Below, piece after piece: positions 17,048 through 25,810 of a stretch of 64,000 nt of DNA. Numbering within the stretch: the stretch's first letter is position 1; every line of letters begins with the position of its first letter. A model generated the notes under the pieces. The model did no database searches and was not told where the DNA came from. It saw only the letters and a list, made by a program, of their open reading frames with translations. This DNA is from Azospirillum sp. TSO35-2 (GTDB lineage Bacteria; Pseudomonadota; Alphaproteobacteria; Azospirillales; Azospirillaceae), in contig NZ_LGRA01000013.1 in the NCBI RefSeq assembly GCF_003116095.1, positions 63,342 through 127,341 of the forward strand, read 5' to 3'. The translations under genes were made by a program, and so were the position numbers.

Positions 17048-18436
17048 ATGGTCGAGCGTTGGACACCCGCCAGTTGGAGGACGAAACCGGCGAAGCAGAT
17101 GCCGACTTATCCCGACCAGACCAAGGTCGAGGCGGTCGAGCAGCGCCTGTCCTCCTACCCGCCGCTGGTCTTCGCCGGCGAGGCGCGCCGGCTGAAGGCC
17201 AAGCTGGCCGAGGCCGCCGTCGGCAAGGCGTTCCTGCTGCAGGGCGGCGACTGCGCCGAGAGCTTCGCCGAGTTCCACCCCAACAACATCCGCGACACCT
17301 TCCGCGTCCTGCTGCAGATGGCCGTGGTGCTGACCTTCGGCGCCTCGATCCCGGTGATCAAGGTCGGCCGCATGGCCGGCCAGTTCGCCAAGCCGCGCTC
17401 GGCCGACCTGGAGACGATCGACGGGGTGGAACTGCCGTCCTACCGCGGCGACATCGTCAACGGCTTCGATTTCACCGCCGACGCCCGCGTTCCCGACCCG
17501 GAACGCATGATGCAGGCCTACACCCAGGCCGCCGCGACGCTGAACCTGCTGCGCGCCTTCGCCCAGGGCGGCTACGCCGACCTGCACAAGGTCCATCAGT
17601 GGACGCTGAGCTTCGTCGAGAAGTCGCCGGCCGGCGAGAACTTCCGGGAACTCGCCAACCGCCTGGACGAGACGCTGTCCTTCATGGCCGCCTGCGGCAT
17701 CACCGCGGAAACGACGCCGCAGATCCGCGAAACCGACTTCTTCACCAGCCACGAGGCGCTGCTGCTGCCGTTCGAGCAGGCGCTGACCCGCGTCGACAGC
17801 ACCAGCGGCGACTGGTACGACGTGTCGGCCCACATGCTGTGGATCGGTGACCGCACCCGCCAGCCCGACGGCGCCCATGTCGAGTTCCTGCGCGGGGTGA
17901 AGAACCCGATCGGGCTGAAATGCGGCCCGACCACCGACCCGGACGAGCTGATCCGCCTGATCGACATCCTGAACCCGACCAACGAGGCCGGGCGCCTGAC
18001 GCTGATCGTGCGCATGGGCTCCGACAAGGTGGCGGAGAAGTTCCCGCCGCTGCTGCGCAAGGTCCAGCGCGAGGGCCGCACCGTGGTGTGGTCCTGCGAC
18101 CCGATGCACGGCAACACGATCAAGTCGACCACCGGCTACAAGACCCGGCCGGTGGAGCGCGTGCTGGCCGAGGCGCGCGGCTTCTTCGAGGTCCATCAGG
18201 CCGAAGGCACCCACGCCGGCGGCGTGCATTTCGAGCTGACCGGCCAGGACGTGACGGAGTGCACCGGTGGCGCCCAGGCGATCACCGACCACAATCTGGC
18301 GCTGCGCTACCACACCGCCTGCGACCCGCGCCTGAACGCCAGCCAGTCGCTGGAGCTGGCCTTCCTGCTGGCCGAAAAGCTGAAGCAGGGCCGCAAGGAC
18401 CGTGAGGCCCAGCGCCGCGCCGCCGCCGCGGAGTGA
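17048..18436 (+). CDS. aroG: 3-deoxy-7-phosphoheptulonate synthase, class II
   Basis: A 462-residue class II (plant/mycobacterial-type) DAHP synthase, the first step of the shikimate pathway (PEP plus erythrose-4-phosphate). Diagnostic stretches are [56 protein letters not shown] and [18 protein letters not shown], which carry the metal- and PEP-binding Cys, His, Glu and Asp residues. The ATG at 17048 is preceded by AAGGAAGAG. It stands alone; xdhC converges on it. Confidence 0.96.
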   Translation: MVERWTPASWRTKPAKQMPTYPDQTKVEAVEQRLSSYPPLVFAGEARRLKAKLAEAAVGKAFLLQGGDCAESFAEFHPNNIRDTFRVLLQMAVVLTFGASIPVIKVGRMAGQFAKPRSADLETIDGVELPSYRGDIVNGFDFTADARVPDPERMMQAYTQAAATLNLLRAFAQGGYADLHKVHQWTLSFVEKSPAGENFRELANRLDETLSFMAACGITAETTPQIRETDFFTSHEALLLPFEQALTRVDSTSGDWYDVSAHMLWIGDRTRQPDGAHVEFLRGVKNPIGLKCGPTTDPDELIRLIDILNPTNEAGRLTLIVRMGSDKVAEKFPPLLRKVQREGRTVVWSCDPMHGNTIKSTTGYKTRPVERVLAEARGFFEVHQAEGTHAGGVHFELTGQDVTECTGGAQAITDHNLALRYHTACDPRLNASQSLELAFLLAEKLKQGRKDREAQRRAAAAE

Positions 18437-18463
18437 AGGAAAGGGGGGTGGGCGTCCCGACGC

Positions 18464-19312
18464 TCACCCTTCCAAACTGATCAGGGACGAGCGCGCCCGC
18501 GCAAAGGCCACCAGCAGTTCCGCGGCGGCCAGCGCGGCGATGACCTCAGGGCGCTTGTCGCCGGTCAGCGCTGTGGCGATCGGGCAGGTCAGTCCGGCCA
18601 GCCCCGTTGCATCGCCACCGCGGGCTGCGGCCCGCGCGCGATACCAGCGCTCGAACTTGGCGCGCTTGGTGGCGGAGCCGATCATTCCGACATAGGCGAC
18701 GTCGCCACGCCGCAACGCCGCTTCGGTGATCTCGAAGTCCAGCGCGTGGCTGTGGGTCAGCACCAGACAGCCGGCGCCCGCCGGGGCACTCGCCAGCGGG
18801 TCGAGTGGGCTGTCGGTCAGGATGCGCTCCACCCCCGCCGGGATGTCCGTCGGAAACTCCTGGGCGCGACCGTCGATCCACAGCAGGCGCAGCGGCAGCG
18901 GCGCAAAGGCCATCGCCATGGCGCGCCCGACATGCCCCGCCCCGAACAGCAGCAGCGTCGGCCGGGCCGCCGCGTCGCGGCGCTCGCGCTCCTGCAAGGC
19001 CGCGACGGTGCCGGCGTCGGCCCGTTCCAGCCGCAGCACGACATGGCCGCCGCAGCACTGCCCGGTCGCCGGCCCCAGCGGCAGGTCGAGCGTCTCAAGC
19101 GCGCCGCCATCCTCCAGCATCCGGCGGGCGGTGGCGATGGCGCTCCATTCCAGCCGGCCGCCGCCGACGGTGCCGGCGCAGGCGTCGCGGCCGACCAGCA
19201 TGCCGGCGCCCGCCTCGCGCGGGGTGGAACCGCGCGCCTCGGCGACGGTGACCAGCACGGCGGGTTCGTTGTCGGACAGCCAGCCGGTGAGGGTGGTGGA
19301 GAGGGGGGTCAT
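18464..19312 (-). CDS. xdhC: Xanthine dehydrogenase accessory protein XdhC
   Basis: 282 residues. The N-terminal XdhC/CoxI domain has AVLVTVAEARGSTPREAGAGMLV and GTVGGGRLEW. It is followed by a Rossmann domain with LLLFGAGHVGRAMA and a C-terminal DVAYVGMIGSATKRAKFE. XdhC binds the molybdenum cofactor, has it sulfurated, and loads it into XdhB. The start overlaps the stop of xdhB (ATGA), as expected for a translationally coupled xdhABC operon. Confidence 0.95.
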   Translation of the reverse strand: MTPLSTTLTGWLSDNEPAVLVTVAEARGSTPREAGAGMLVGRDACAGTVGGGRLEWSAIATARRMLEDGGALETLDLPLGPATGQCCGGHVVLRLERADAGTVAALQERERRDAAARPTLLLFGAGHVGRAMAMAFAPLPLRLLWIDGRAQEFPTDIPAGVERILTDSPLDPLASAPAGAGCLVLTHSHALDFEITEAALRRGDVAYVGMIGSATKRAKFERWYRARAAARGGDATGLAGLTCPIATALTGDKRPEVIAALAAAELLVAFARARSSLISLEG

Positions 19313-21834
19313 GGTGGAGATGACGTCGAATGCCCCCTCCCCATCCCTCCCCCACCTTCGGCGGTGGAGGGGGCAGGATGCTGGTCGGCGTGACTGATGT
19401 GCGAAGCGGCGGCAGTCCCCTCCACCGCCACCGGCGGGGGAGGGTTAGGGAGGGGGCATTCGCCGCCACCACCCATCCGCTCACGCAACGCCGCGATGCA
19501 GCGCAACACCCGCTCCGGCGTCGCCGGCGCGTCCAGCCGGGGGTAAAGCTGGTGGCCGGCGACGCTGGCGACGGCGTCGGACAGGGCGTGGAACACCGAC
19601 ATGCCGAGCATGAAGGGCGGCTCGCCCACCGCCTTCGAGCGGAAGATGCTGTCCTCGCGGTTGGGCTGGTTCTCCAGCAGCGCCACGTTGAAGATGCGCG
19701 GACGGTCGGAGCAGGCGGGGATCTTGTAGGTGCTGGGGGCGTGGGTGCGCAGGCGGCCCTGGGCGTCCCACCACAGCTCCTCCATGGTCAGCCAGCCCAT
19801 GCCCTGGACGAAGCCGCCCTCGATCTGGCCCCGGTCGATCGCCGGGTTCAGTGACCGGCCGCAGTCGTGCAGGATGTCGACCCGGTCGACAATGTACTCG
19901 CCGGTCAGCGTGTCCACCGTCACCTCGGCGCAGGCGGCGCCATAGGCGAAATAGTAAAACGGCGTGCCGCGCCCCGCCGCCCGGTCCCAATGGATCTTCG
20001 GCGTCTTGTAGAAGCCGGTCGCCGACAGCTGCACCCGGGCCATATAGGCGGCGCGCACCAGATCGGCAAAGCTCATCTCCCGCTCGCCGACCTGGACGCG
20101 GTTGCGCGTGAACCGCACCGTCTCGGGCGCCACGCCCCAATTCTCGGCGGCGAAGGCGACCAGCCGCTCCTTGATGGTGCGCGCCGCCGCCTGGGCCGCC
20201 TTGCCGTTCAGATCGGTGCCGGACGACGCCGCTGTGGCCGAGGTGTTGGGCACCTTGCCGGTGTTGGTGGCGGTCGGGCGGACGTTGGCGATGTCGACCT
20301 GGAACTCCTCCGCCACCACCTGGGCGACCTTGGTGTGGAGCCCCTGCCCCATCTCGGTGCCGCCGTGGTTCAGCTGGAGGCTGCCGTCGGTGTAGACATG
20401 GACCAGCGCGCCGGCCTGGTTGTAGTGGGTCGCGGTGAAGGAGATGCCGAACTTCACCGGCGTCAGCGCCAGCCCTTTGCGCAGGATCCGGCTGGCCGCG
20501 TTGTAGGCGCGGATCTCCTCGCGCCGCTGCCAATAGCCGCTGCTTTCCTCCAGTTGCGCCACCAGCTCCGGCAGGATGTTGTCGGTGACGGTCTGGTGGT
20601 AGGGGGTGAGGTTGCGTCCGTCACGTTCGGGATCGGTGCCGTAGAAGTTCCGCTTGCGGATCTCCAGCGGATCCTTGCCCAGCGCGAAGGCGATCTCGTC
20701 GATCAGCCGTTCCGCCGCCATCGTGCCCTGCGGACCACCGAAGCCGCGGAAGGCGGTGTTGGACACGGTGTTGGTTTTCAACGGCAGCGATTCCAGCCGC
20801 GCCGCCGGGTAGAAATAGCCGTTGTCGGCGTGGAACAGCGCGCGGTCGGTCACCGGGCCGGACAGGTCGGCGGCGTAGCCGGCCCGTGCGGCAAACAGCA
20901 TGTCGACGCCCTGGATCAGCCCGCTGTCGTCGAAGCCGACGCGGTAATCGATCTCGAAGTCGTGGCGCTTGCCGGTGACCTGGAAGTCATCGTCGCGGTC
21001 GGGGCGCAGCTTGGCGGCGCGGCCGGTCCGCTTGGCGACCAGGGCGGTGCAGGCGGCGAACAGGTTCGACTGGGTTTCCTTGCCGCCGAAGCCGCCGCCC
21101 ATCCGCCGCACCTCCACCGTCACCGCGCCGCTCGGCACGTTCAGGACATGGGCGACGATGTGCTGCACCTCGGTCGGGTGCTGGGTGGAGACATGGACCA
21201 GCACCTCCTCATCCTCGCCCGGCACCGCCATGGCGATCTGGCTTTCCAGGTAGAAATGCTCCTGCCCGCCGACCGCCAGCCGGCCGTCGACGCGGTGGGG
21301 TGCGGCGGCCAGCGCGGCGTCGGCGTCGCCCACCCGCAGCGTCATCGGCGCGGTGACCAGGGTCCGCTCACCGTCGCGGGCGGCGGCGACGGTCAGGACG
21401 GCCGGCAACTCCTCATACTCGATCACCGCCAGCCTTGCGGCACGGCGGGCCTGGTCGCGCGTTTCGGCGGCGACGGCGAAGATCGGCTGGCCGACATGCT
21501 CGACCAGGGTGGAGGCGAACAGCGGCTCATCATGCTTGCCCATGCAGCCGATGTCGTTCACCCCCGGCACGTCGTCGGCGGTGAAGACCGCCACCACGCC
21601 CGGCGCCTGCCGCACCGGACCCAAGTCGATGGAGCGGATGCGGGCGTGCGCCTTGGCGCTGAGGCCGAGTTGGACATGCAGCAGTCCGGCCGGCTCGGCG
21701 ATGTCATCGACATAGACCGCCTCGCCGCTGACATGCTTGTGGGCGCTTTCGTGCCGGCGCGGGTCGTGGACGGCGCCCTCGATGCGGTCGGGAACCACCG
21801 TGGCAGGGGCGGCGGGAGCCATAACGTCAGGCAT
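19309..21834 (-). CDS. xdhB: Xanthine dehydrogenase molybdopterin-binding (large) subunit
   Basis: An 841-residue Moco subunit. It shows KHVSGEAVYVDDIAEPAGLLH at the start, RMGGGFGGKETQ, AFRGFGGPQG, GGTEMGQGLHTKVAQVVAEE, and GGFVQGMGWLTMEEL with the active-site glutamate region near the end. It forms an (AB)2 enzyme with XdhA, oxidising hypoxanthine and xanthine to urate. The ATG at 21834 has GGAGG about 7 bases upstream and overlaps the xdhA stop by 8 bases. The core ends around RVLRCIAALRERM. The last 50 or so residues are Pro/Gly/Ser-rich and are encoded by an inverted-repeat element, an unusual tail. Confidence 0.96.
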   Translation of the reverse strand: MPDVMAPAAPATVVPDRIEGAVHDPRRHESAHKHVSGEAVYVDDIAEPAGLLHVQLGLSAKAHARIRSIDLGPVRQAPGVVAVFTADDVPGVNDIGCMGKHDEPLFASTLVEHVGQPIFAVAAETRDQARRAARLAVIEYEELPAVLTVAAARDGERTLVTAPMTLRVGDADAALAAAPHRVDGRLAVGGQEHFYLESQIAMAVPGEDEEVLVHVSTQHPTEVQHIVAHVLNVPSGAVTVEVRRMGGGFGGKETQSNLFAACTALVAKRTGRAAKLRPDRDDDFQVTGKRHDFEIDYRVGFDDSGLIQGVDMLFAARAGYAADLSGPVTDRALFHADNGYFYPAARLESLPLKTNTVSNTAFRGFGGPQGTMAAERLIDEIAFALGKDPLEIRKRNFYGTDPERDGRNLTPYHQTVTDNILPELVAQLEESSGYWQRREEIRAYNAASRILRKGLALTPVKFGISFTATHYNQAGALVHVYTDGSLQLNHGGTEMGQGLHTKVAQVVAEEFQVDIANVRPTATNTGKVPNTSATAASSGTDLNGKAAQAAARTIKERLVAFAAENWGVAPETVRFTRNRVQVGEREMSFADLVRAAYMARVQLSATGFYKTPKIHWDRAAGRGTPFYYFAYGAACAEVTVDTLTGEYIVDRVDILHDCGRSLNPAIDRGQIEGGFVQGMGWLTMEELWWDAQGRLRTHAPSTYKIPACSDRPRIFNVALLENQPNREDSIFRSKAVGEPPFMLGMSVFHALSDAVASVAGHQLYPRLDAPATPERVLRCIAALRERMGGGGECPLPNPPPPVAVEGTAAASHISHADQHPAPSTAEGGGGMGRGHSTSSPP
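19327..19468. repeat. Inverted pair of intergenic-type repeats inside the xdhB 3' end
   Basis: Two copies of a C-rich unit (starting GAATGCCCCCTCCC, ending near GGCGGTGGAGGGG) face each other across a spacer of about 40 bases. They lie wholly within the xdhB reading frame and encode its non-conserved tail. The arrangement resembles BIME-like repeats seen between genes elsewhere in the window. Confidence 0.75.
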
Positions 21835-23299
21835 GGGCAAGCCTCCGGTCGCCGACCAGACGGGTGTCCGCCGCCGGGTCGCTGGTCTCGACATACAGCT
21901 TCATCAGAAGGTTGGCCGCCACCATGGAGCGATAACCCGCGCTGGCCCGCCAGTCGGACAGCGGCGCGAAGTCGGCGGTCAGCGCCTCCATCGCCTGCCG
22001 CACCGTCTCCTCGGTCCAATGGCGGCCGAGCAGCATCGCTTCGGCACCGGCGGCGCGCTTGGGCGTGCCGGCCATGCCGCCGAAGGCGATGCGGATGTCG
22101 GCGACCCGGCCGTCGCCGTCCAGCGTCAGGCGGAAGGCGCCGCAGACGGCGGAGATGTCCTGGTCGAAGCGCTTGGCGATCTTGTAGGCGCGGAAGCGCA
22201 CCTCCGCTGTCGGCTTTGGCAGGATCACCGCCTCGACAAACTCGCCCGGCCGGCGGTCCTGCTGGCCATAGGCGATGAAATAGTCCTCCAGCGGCAATTC
22301 GCGCGTCTCGTCGCCCCGGCGCAGCCGCAAGCGGGCACCGCAGGCGATCAGGGCCGGCGGCGTGTCGCCGATGGGGGAGCCGTTGGCGATGTTGCCGCCG
22401 ATGGTGCCCATGTTGCGCACCTGCTCCGCACCGATGCGGCGGATCAACTCGCCGAAATCGGGGTAGAGCGCGGCGATGGGGCCGGCCGCCTCGCTGTAGG
22501 TCACGCTTGCCCCGATCATCAGGGCGTCGCCGGCGTCCTCGATCCGCCGCAGCGCGCGGACCCGGCCGGTGTAGAGGACGGTCGCCAGCACGCGCTGGAA
22601 CTTGGTCACCCACAGCCCGACATCGGTCGCCCCGGCCACGATGGTGGCGTCGGGGTTGTCCAGCAGCAGTTGCGCCAGTTGCGGCACGGTGGCCGGCGCG
22701 ATGAAGCGGCGGCCCTGCGCCCCGACGCTCAGCGTTTCCTCGTCGCGCAACGCCATCAGCCGGGCGGCGACGGCCGCCCCGTCGGCGAAACGGTCGGCGC
22801 CGCGGTCGCCGATGTCATACATGGCGTGGGCCGCCTTGACGATCGGCTCATAGCCGGTGCAGCGGCACAGATTGCCGGCCAGCGCGTCGTCGATCCGCTG
22901 GTCCCCCGGCTGCGGGTCGTTGAGGTAGAGCGCCAGCAGCGACATGACGAAGCCCGGCGTGCAGAAGCCGCATTGCGAGCCGTGTCCATCGACCATCGCC
23001 TGCTGCACCGGGTGCAGCCGGCCGTCCGGCCCCTTCAGATGCTCCACCGTCAGCAGTTGGCAACCGTCCAGCGTCGCCAGGAAGCGGATGCAGGCGTTCA
23101 CCGCCTCGTAGCGCAGGCTGTCGCCGTCCAGCCGGCCGACCACCACGGTGCAGGCGCCGCAGTCGCCCTCGGCACAGCCCTCCTTGGTGCCGACCCGCCG
23201 TTCCGACAGGCGCAGCCAGTCGAGCACCGTCAGGGTCGGATCGACCGTGTCGATCTCCCGAAGCTCGTCGCCGAGATAGAAGCGGAGGCGCTGGCGCAT
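21827..23299 (-). CDS. xdhA: Xanthine dehydrogenase Fe-S/FAD (small) subunit
   Basis: 490 residues. The plant-type [2Fe-2S] domain has C42, C47, C50 and C70 (EGCAEGDCGAC). A helical [2Fe-2S] domain has C110, C113, C145 and C147 (CGFCTPGF, LCRCTGY). The FAD domain contains IVAGATDVGLWV and GTIGGNIANGSPIGDTPPALIA. It passes electrons from the molybdenum site to NAD+. The Shine-Dalgarno GGGAGC, 4-9 bases before the ATG, lies in the 3' arm of a strong leader hairpin (see 23304-23373). It is first gene of xdhABC. Confidence 0.96.
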   Translation of the reverse strand: MRQRLRFYLGDELREIDTVDPTLTVLDWLRLSERRVGTKEGCAEGDCGACTVVVGRLDGDSLRYEAVNACIRFLATLDGCQLLTVEHLKGPDGRLHPVQQAMVDGHGSQCGFCTPGFVMSLLALYLNDPQPGDQRIDDALAGNLCRCTGYEPIVKAAHAMYDIGDRGADRFADGAAVAARLMALRDEETLSVGAQGRRFIAPATVPQLAQLLLDNPDATIVAGATDVGLWVTKFQRVLATVLYTGRVRALRRIEDAGDALMIGASVTYSEAAGPIAALYPDFGELIRRIGAEQVRNMGTIGGNIANGSPIGDTPPALIACGARLRLRRGDETRELPLEDYFIAYGQQDRRPGEFVEAVILPKPTAEVRFRAYKIAKRFDQDISAVCGAFRLTLDGDGRVADIRIAFGGMAGTPKRAAGAEAMLLGRHWTEETVRQAMEALTADFAPLSDWRASAGYRSMVAANLLMKLYVETSDPAADTRLVGDRRLAHA

Positions 23300-23303
23300 G
23301 GCT

Positions 23304-23373
23304 GCTCCCGTTGGGCTGGTGACGAAACGACGCAGTATTCCACCGACGTCGACTCTGTCACCAGATCGGGAGC
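23304..23373 (-). promoter_or_regulatory. Leader stem-loop that can sequester the xdhA Shine-Dalgarno
   Basis: In the minus-strand RNA, GCUCCCG pairs with CGGGAGC (7 bp). CUGGUGAC pairs with GUCACCAG (8 bp), separated by an asymmetric internal loop (2 versus 5 nt) and closing a 33-nt apical region. That region can form a further CGACG/CGUCG stem. The CGGGAGC arm contains the xdhA Shine-Dalgarno and ends 4 nt before the AUG. This is laid out like an RNA switch, or alternatively as a palindromic operator. The pairing is seen in the sequence; the role is inferred. Confidence 0.65.
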
Positions 23374-23422
23374 GCGGGAAAGACTTTCAAACGATCCGCA
23401 AAGCAGGCCCCGCCGCCGCATC

Positions 23423-24094
23423 CTACCGCAGGGGCCGGCAGGTCATCTCCGGCGCGCCGACGCCCCACACCACCGCCGCCTCGCCATGATGCTCCCAAAA
23501 GGCGGTGTTCTGCCCTTCATAGCGGGCGCCGCTGGCGGCGGACCGCCCATACATCAACGACGAGCGGCCACCGCGCTCGGCGATCAGCGTCGGCGGATCG
23601 GTGTCGAAGAAGCGCACCGTCACCAAGCTCTTCGCGTCGCCGTCGCAGACCCAGACGATCGGCGGCTCGGCGGCGACCAGCCCATAGCGCGCCTGAAGCT
23701 CGACGATGCGGTCCTGGTAAAGCTGCTCGACGCAGCCTCTCATATCCTTGCTTTTCCAGCAGTCGTCGCGGCCCTTGATCCAGCCGCGCTGTTCGGCCTT
23801 CAGCGTCACCGGGTCGGCGGTTGCCATCCGGGTGGCGGCGGCCTGGACGAACACCTCGGCCAGCTTGCGATCGAGGTCCGACAGCGACTGGTCGGCGCAC
23901 ACCAGCCTCTCGACGCTGCTCGACGCCTGCGCGCAGGAGAAGGACGGCCCCTGCGCCAGCGCCGGGCCGCCGGACAGCACCGCGCCGAACAAGCTGGTGA
24001 GGGCCAGCGCCACACCCCTCCAGCGGCGAGGCCTCCGGCGTTCCGGATCAGGCGTTCCCCTGCGGTTCCATCCCGGCCAGCCCGTCCCCGTCAT
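23423..24094 (-). CDS. LprI/DUF1311-MliC fusion, putative exported lysozyme inhibitor
   Basis: 223 residues. A basic N-region and hydrophobic signal end at PALA-QG (about residue 48). Next comes an LprI/DUF1311 domain (SFSCAQASSSVERLVCADQSLSDLDRKLAE and QRGWIKGRDDC...C). The C-terminal domain (WVCDGDAKSLVTVRFFD, ...SGARYEGQNTAFWEHHGEAAVVWG) matches the MliC lysozyme-inhibitor fold. Both domains are linked to inhibition of c-type lysozyme in other bacteria. The start overlaps the upstream gene by 47 bases. A GTG at 24013 is an alternative but would remove the charged n-region. It is the last gene of the strand block that begins with cydA. Confidence 0.78.
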   Translation of the reverse strand: MTGTGWPGWNRRGTPDPERRRPRRWRGVALALTSLFGAVLSGGPALAQGPSFSCAQASSSVERLVCADQSLSDLDRKLAEVFVQAAATRMATADPVTLKAEQRGWIKGRDDCWKSKDMRGCVEQLYQDRIVELQARYGLVAAEPPIVWVCDGDAKSLVTVRFFDTDPPTLIAERGGRSSLMYGRSAASGARYEGQNTAFWEHHGEAAVVWGVGAPEMTCRPLR

Positions 24095-24728
24095 CCCACA
24101 CCCCGCCTTCCGCCCGCACCGACGCCAGCGTCAGGGCGTGCCAATAGAGATCGAGCAGCGCTGCCGGCATGCCGCCCTCCTCATGCCCCGCCATCGGCAG
24201 CACGGCGGAGGCGTGGGCGAGCGCCGCCGTGGCCGCGTTCAGACTGCGCGTCACCGCGTCGCCCAGCAAGCCCAACGTCTGCCCCAACGCTGCGGCGTCG
24301 AAGCGCAGAAGAGCCGGCGCCACGGTGATCTGCGCCTCGCCCCCACGCAAACGGCCGACCGCGATGTAGACGTGCAGCAGGTCGGGCCGCTCCTCCGGCC
24401 GCAGCAGGGCGGCGACGATGCGGTTGCCGGTCAGCGGGCCGGTGCCGTCGAACTCGTACAGGGTGGCGCGCTCGCCCTGGCGGGCGGCGGCGAGGCCGGT
24501 AATCCGGGCGGTCAGCGGCTGCGCCGCGCGGCGGGCGGCCTCGTCGAACAGGGCCGGATGGCTGCCGCCCTCGCTCAGCACCACCAGCGGCGCGTCGGTC
24601 GCCGCCGCGGCGGCCAGCATCCGGGCCAGCATGGCGAACGGGTCGGTGCCCGCCTCGTCGGTCCCGCTGTCGAGCAGGCCGGCGCCGCGGCGCAGCATCG
24701 CCTCGGCAAAGCTGATGTCGATGTCCAT
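24048..24728 (-). CDS. Hypothetical protein downstream of cydAB
   Basis: 226 residues, soluble, alanine-rich, with no signal peptide or membrane helix. I recognise no family. It opens MDIDISFAEAMLRRGAGLLDSG. It contains LVVLSEGGSHPALFDEAARRAA, an amphipathic RPDLLHVYIAVGRLRGGEAQITVAP strand-like part, and a tryptophan-containing acidic C-terminus. It lies 57 bases downstream of cydB and overlaps the LprI/MliC gene, so the four probably form one transcript. Codon use looks like that of its neighbours. Confidence 0.65.
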   Translation of the reverse strand: MDIDISFAEAMLRRGAGLLDSGTDEAGTDPFAMLARMLAAAAATDAPLVVLSEGGSHPALFDEAARRAAQPLTARITGLAAARQGERATLYEFDGTGPLTGNRIVAALLRPEERPDLLHVYIAVGRLRGGEAQITVAPALLRFDAAALGQTLGLLGDAVTRSLNAATAALAHASAVLPMAGHEEGGMPAALLDLYWHALTLASVRAEGGVWDDGDGLAGMEPQGNA

Positions 24729-24785
24729 GGCGTCGCCCTCCCTCTGCTCAACGCCGGCTGTTTTAGGGCAGGGCGGCCCCGCGGC

Positions 24786-25805
24786 TCAATGGTAACCGAA
24801 GGCGCCCGTCACCTTTCCGCGGAACACCCAGTAGGAATAGGCGGTGTAGCCCAGGATCGCCGGGATCAGGAAGGCCATGCCGACCAGCAGGAACACCTGC
24901 GTCTCGGGCGGGGCCGCCGCCTGCCACACCGTGACGCCGGGCGGGATCAGGTGCGGCCACAGGCTGATGGCGAGGCCCAGGTACGACAGGGCGAACAGCG
25001 CCATCGACAGCGCGAAGGGCGCCACCTCCCGCCCGTCGTCGATCGCCCGCCATAGGGCATAGGCCAGCGCCGCGGTGACGATCGGCACCGGCGACAGGAA
25101 GATCAGGTTGGGCATGGAGAACCAGCGCAGGGCGATCTGCGGCATCAGGAAGGGCGTCCACAGGCTGACGACGGCAACGCCGGCCAGCACCACCAGCATC
25201 AGCCGCTTCGCGGTGCGATAGCACCAGTCCTGCAACGGACCGATGGTGCGCCAGATCAGCCAGGTCGCCCCCAGCAGGGCATAGCCGACCACCAGCGCCG
25301 CGCCGCAGAACAGGCTGAACGGCGACAGCCAATGCAGCATGCCGCCGACGAACTGCCGTCCTTCGACCGGGATGCCCTGGATGAAGGACCCCAGCACGAC
25401 GCCCTGCGCGAAGGTCGCCAGCAGCGACCCCAGGAAGAAGGAGCGGTTCCACCAGTGCCGCCGCGCCTGCGCCTTGAAGCGGAATTCGAACGCCACGCCG
25501 CGGAAGATCAGGGCGACCAGCATGACCAGCAGCGGCAGGTACATCGCCGGCAGCACGACGGCGTAGGCTATGGGGAAGGCGGCGAACAGCCCGGCGCCGC
25601 CCAGCACCAGCCACGTCTCGTTGAAGTCCCAGACCGGCGCCACCGTGTTCATCATGGTGTCGCGGTCCTCCTCGGTCGGCGCGAAGGGGTAGAGGATGCC
25701 GATGCCGAGGTCGAAGCCGTCCATCAGCACATACATGAACACCGCGAAGCCGACGATGCCGACCCAGATCAGGGTGAGCAGGCTTCCTTCCGCAATCTGT
25801 TCCAT
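24786..25805 (-). CDS. cydB: Cytochrome bd-type (cyanide-insensitive) ubiquinol oxidase subunit II
   Basis: A 339-residue membrane protein with about eight or nine helices. The N-terminus LTLIWVGIVGFAVFMYVLMDGFDLGIG and the stretch NTVAPVWDFNETWLVLGGAGLFAAFP are CydB/CioB hallmarks. It partners CydA in oxidising ubiquinol with oxygen. The ATG at 25805 has CGGAG about 8 bases upstream. A GTG at 25814 overlapping the cydA stop is also possible. Confidence 0.95.
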   Translation of the reverse strand: MEQIAEGSLLTLIWVGIVGFAVFMYVLMDGFDLGIGILYPFAPTEEDRDTMMNTVAPVWDFNETWLVLGGAGLFAAFPIAYAVVLPAMYLPLLVMLVALIFRGVAFEFRFKAQARRHWWNRSFFLGSLLATFAQGVVLGSFIQGIPVEGRQFVGGMLHWLSPFSLFCGAALVVGYALLGATWLIWRTIGPLQDWCYRTAKRLMLVVLAGVAVVSLWTPFLMPQIALRWFSMPNLIFLSPVPIVTAALAYALWRAIDDGREVAPFALSMALFALSYLGLAISLWPHLIPPGVTVWQAAAPPETQVFLLVGMAFLIPAILGYTAYSYWVFRGKVTGAFGYH

Positions 25806-25810
25806 GGCGG

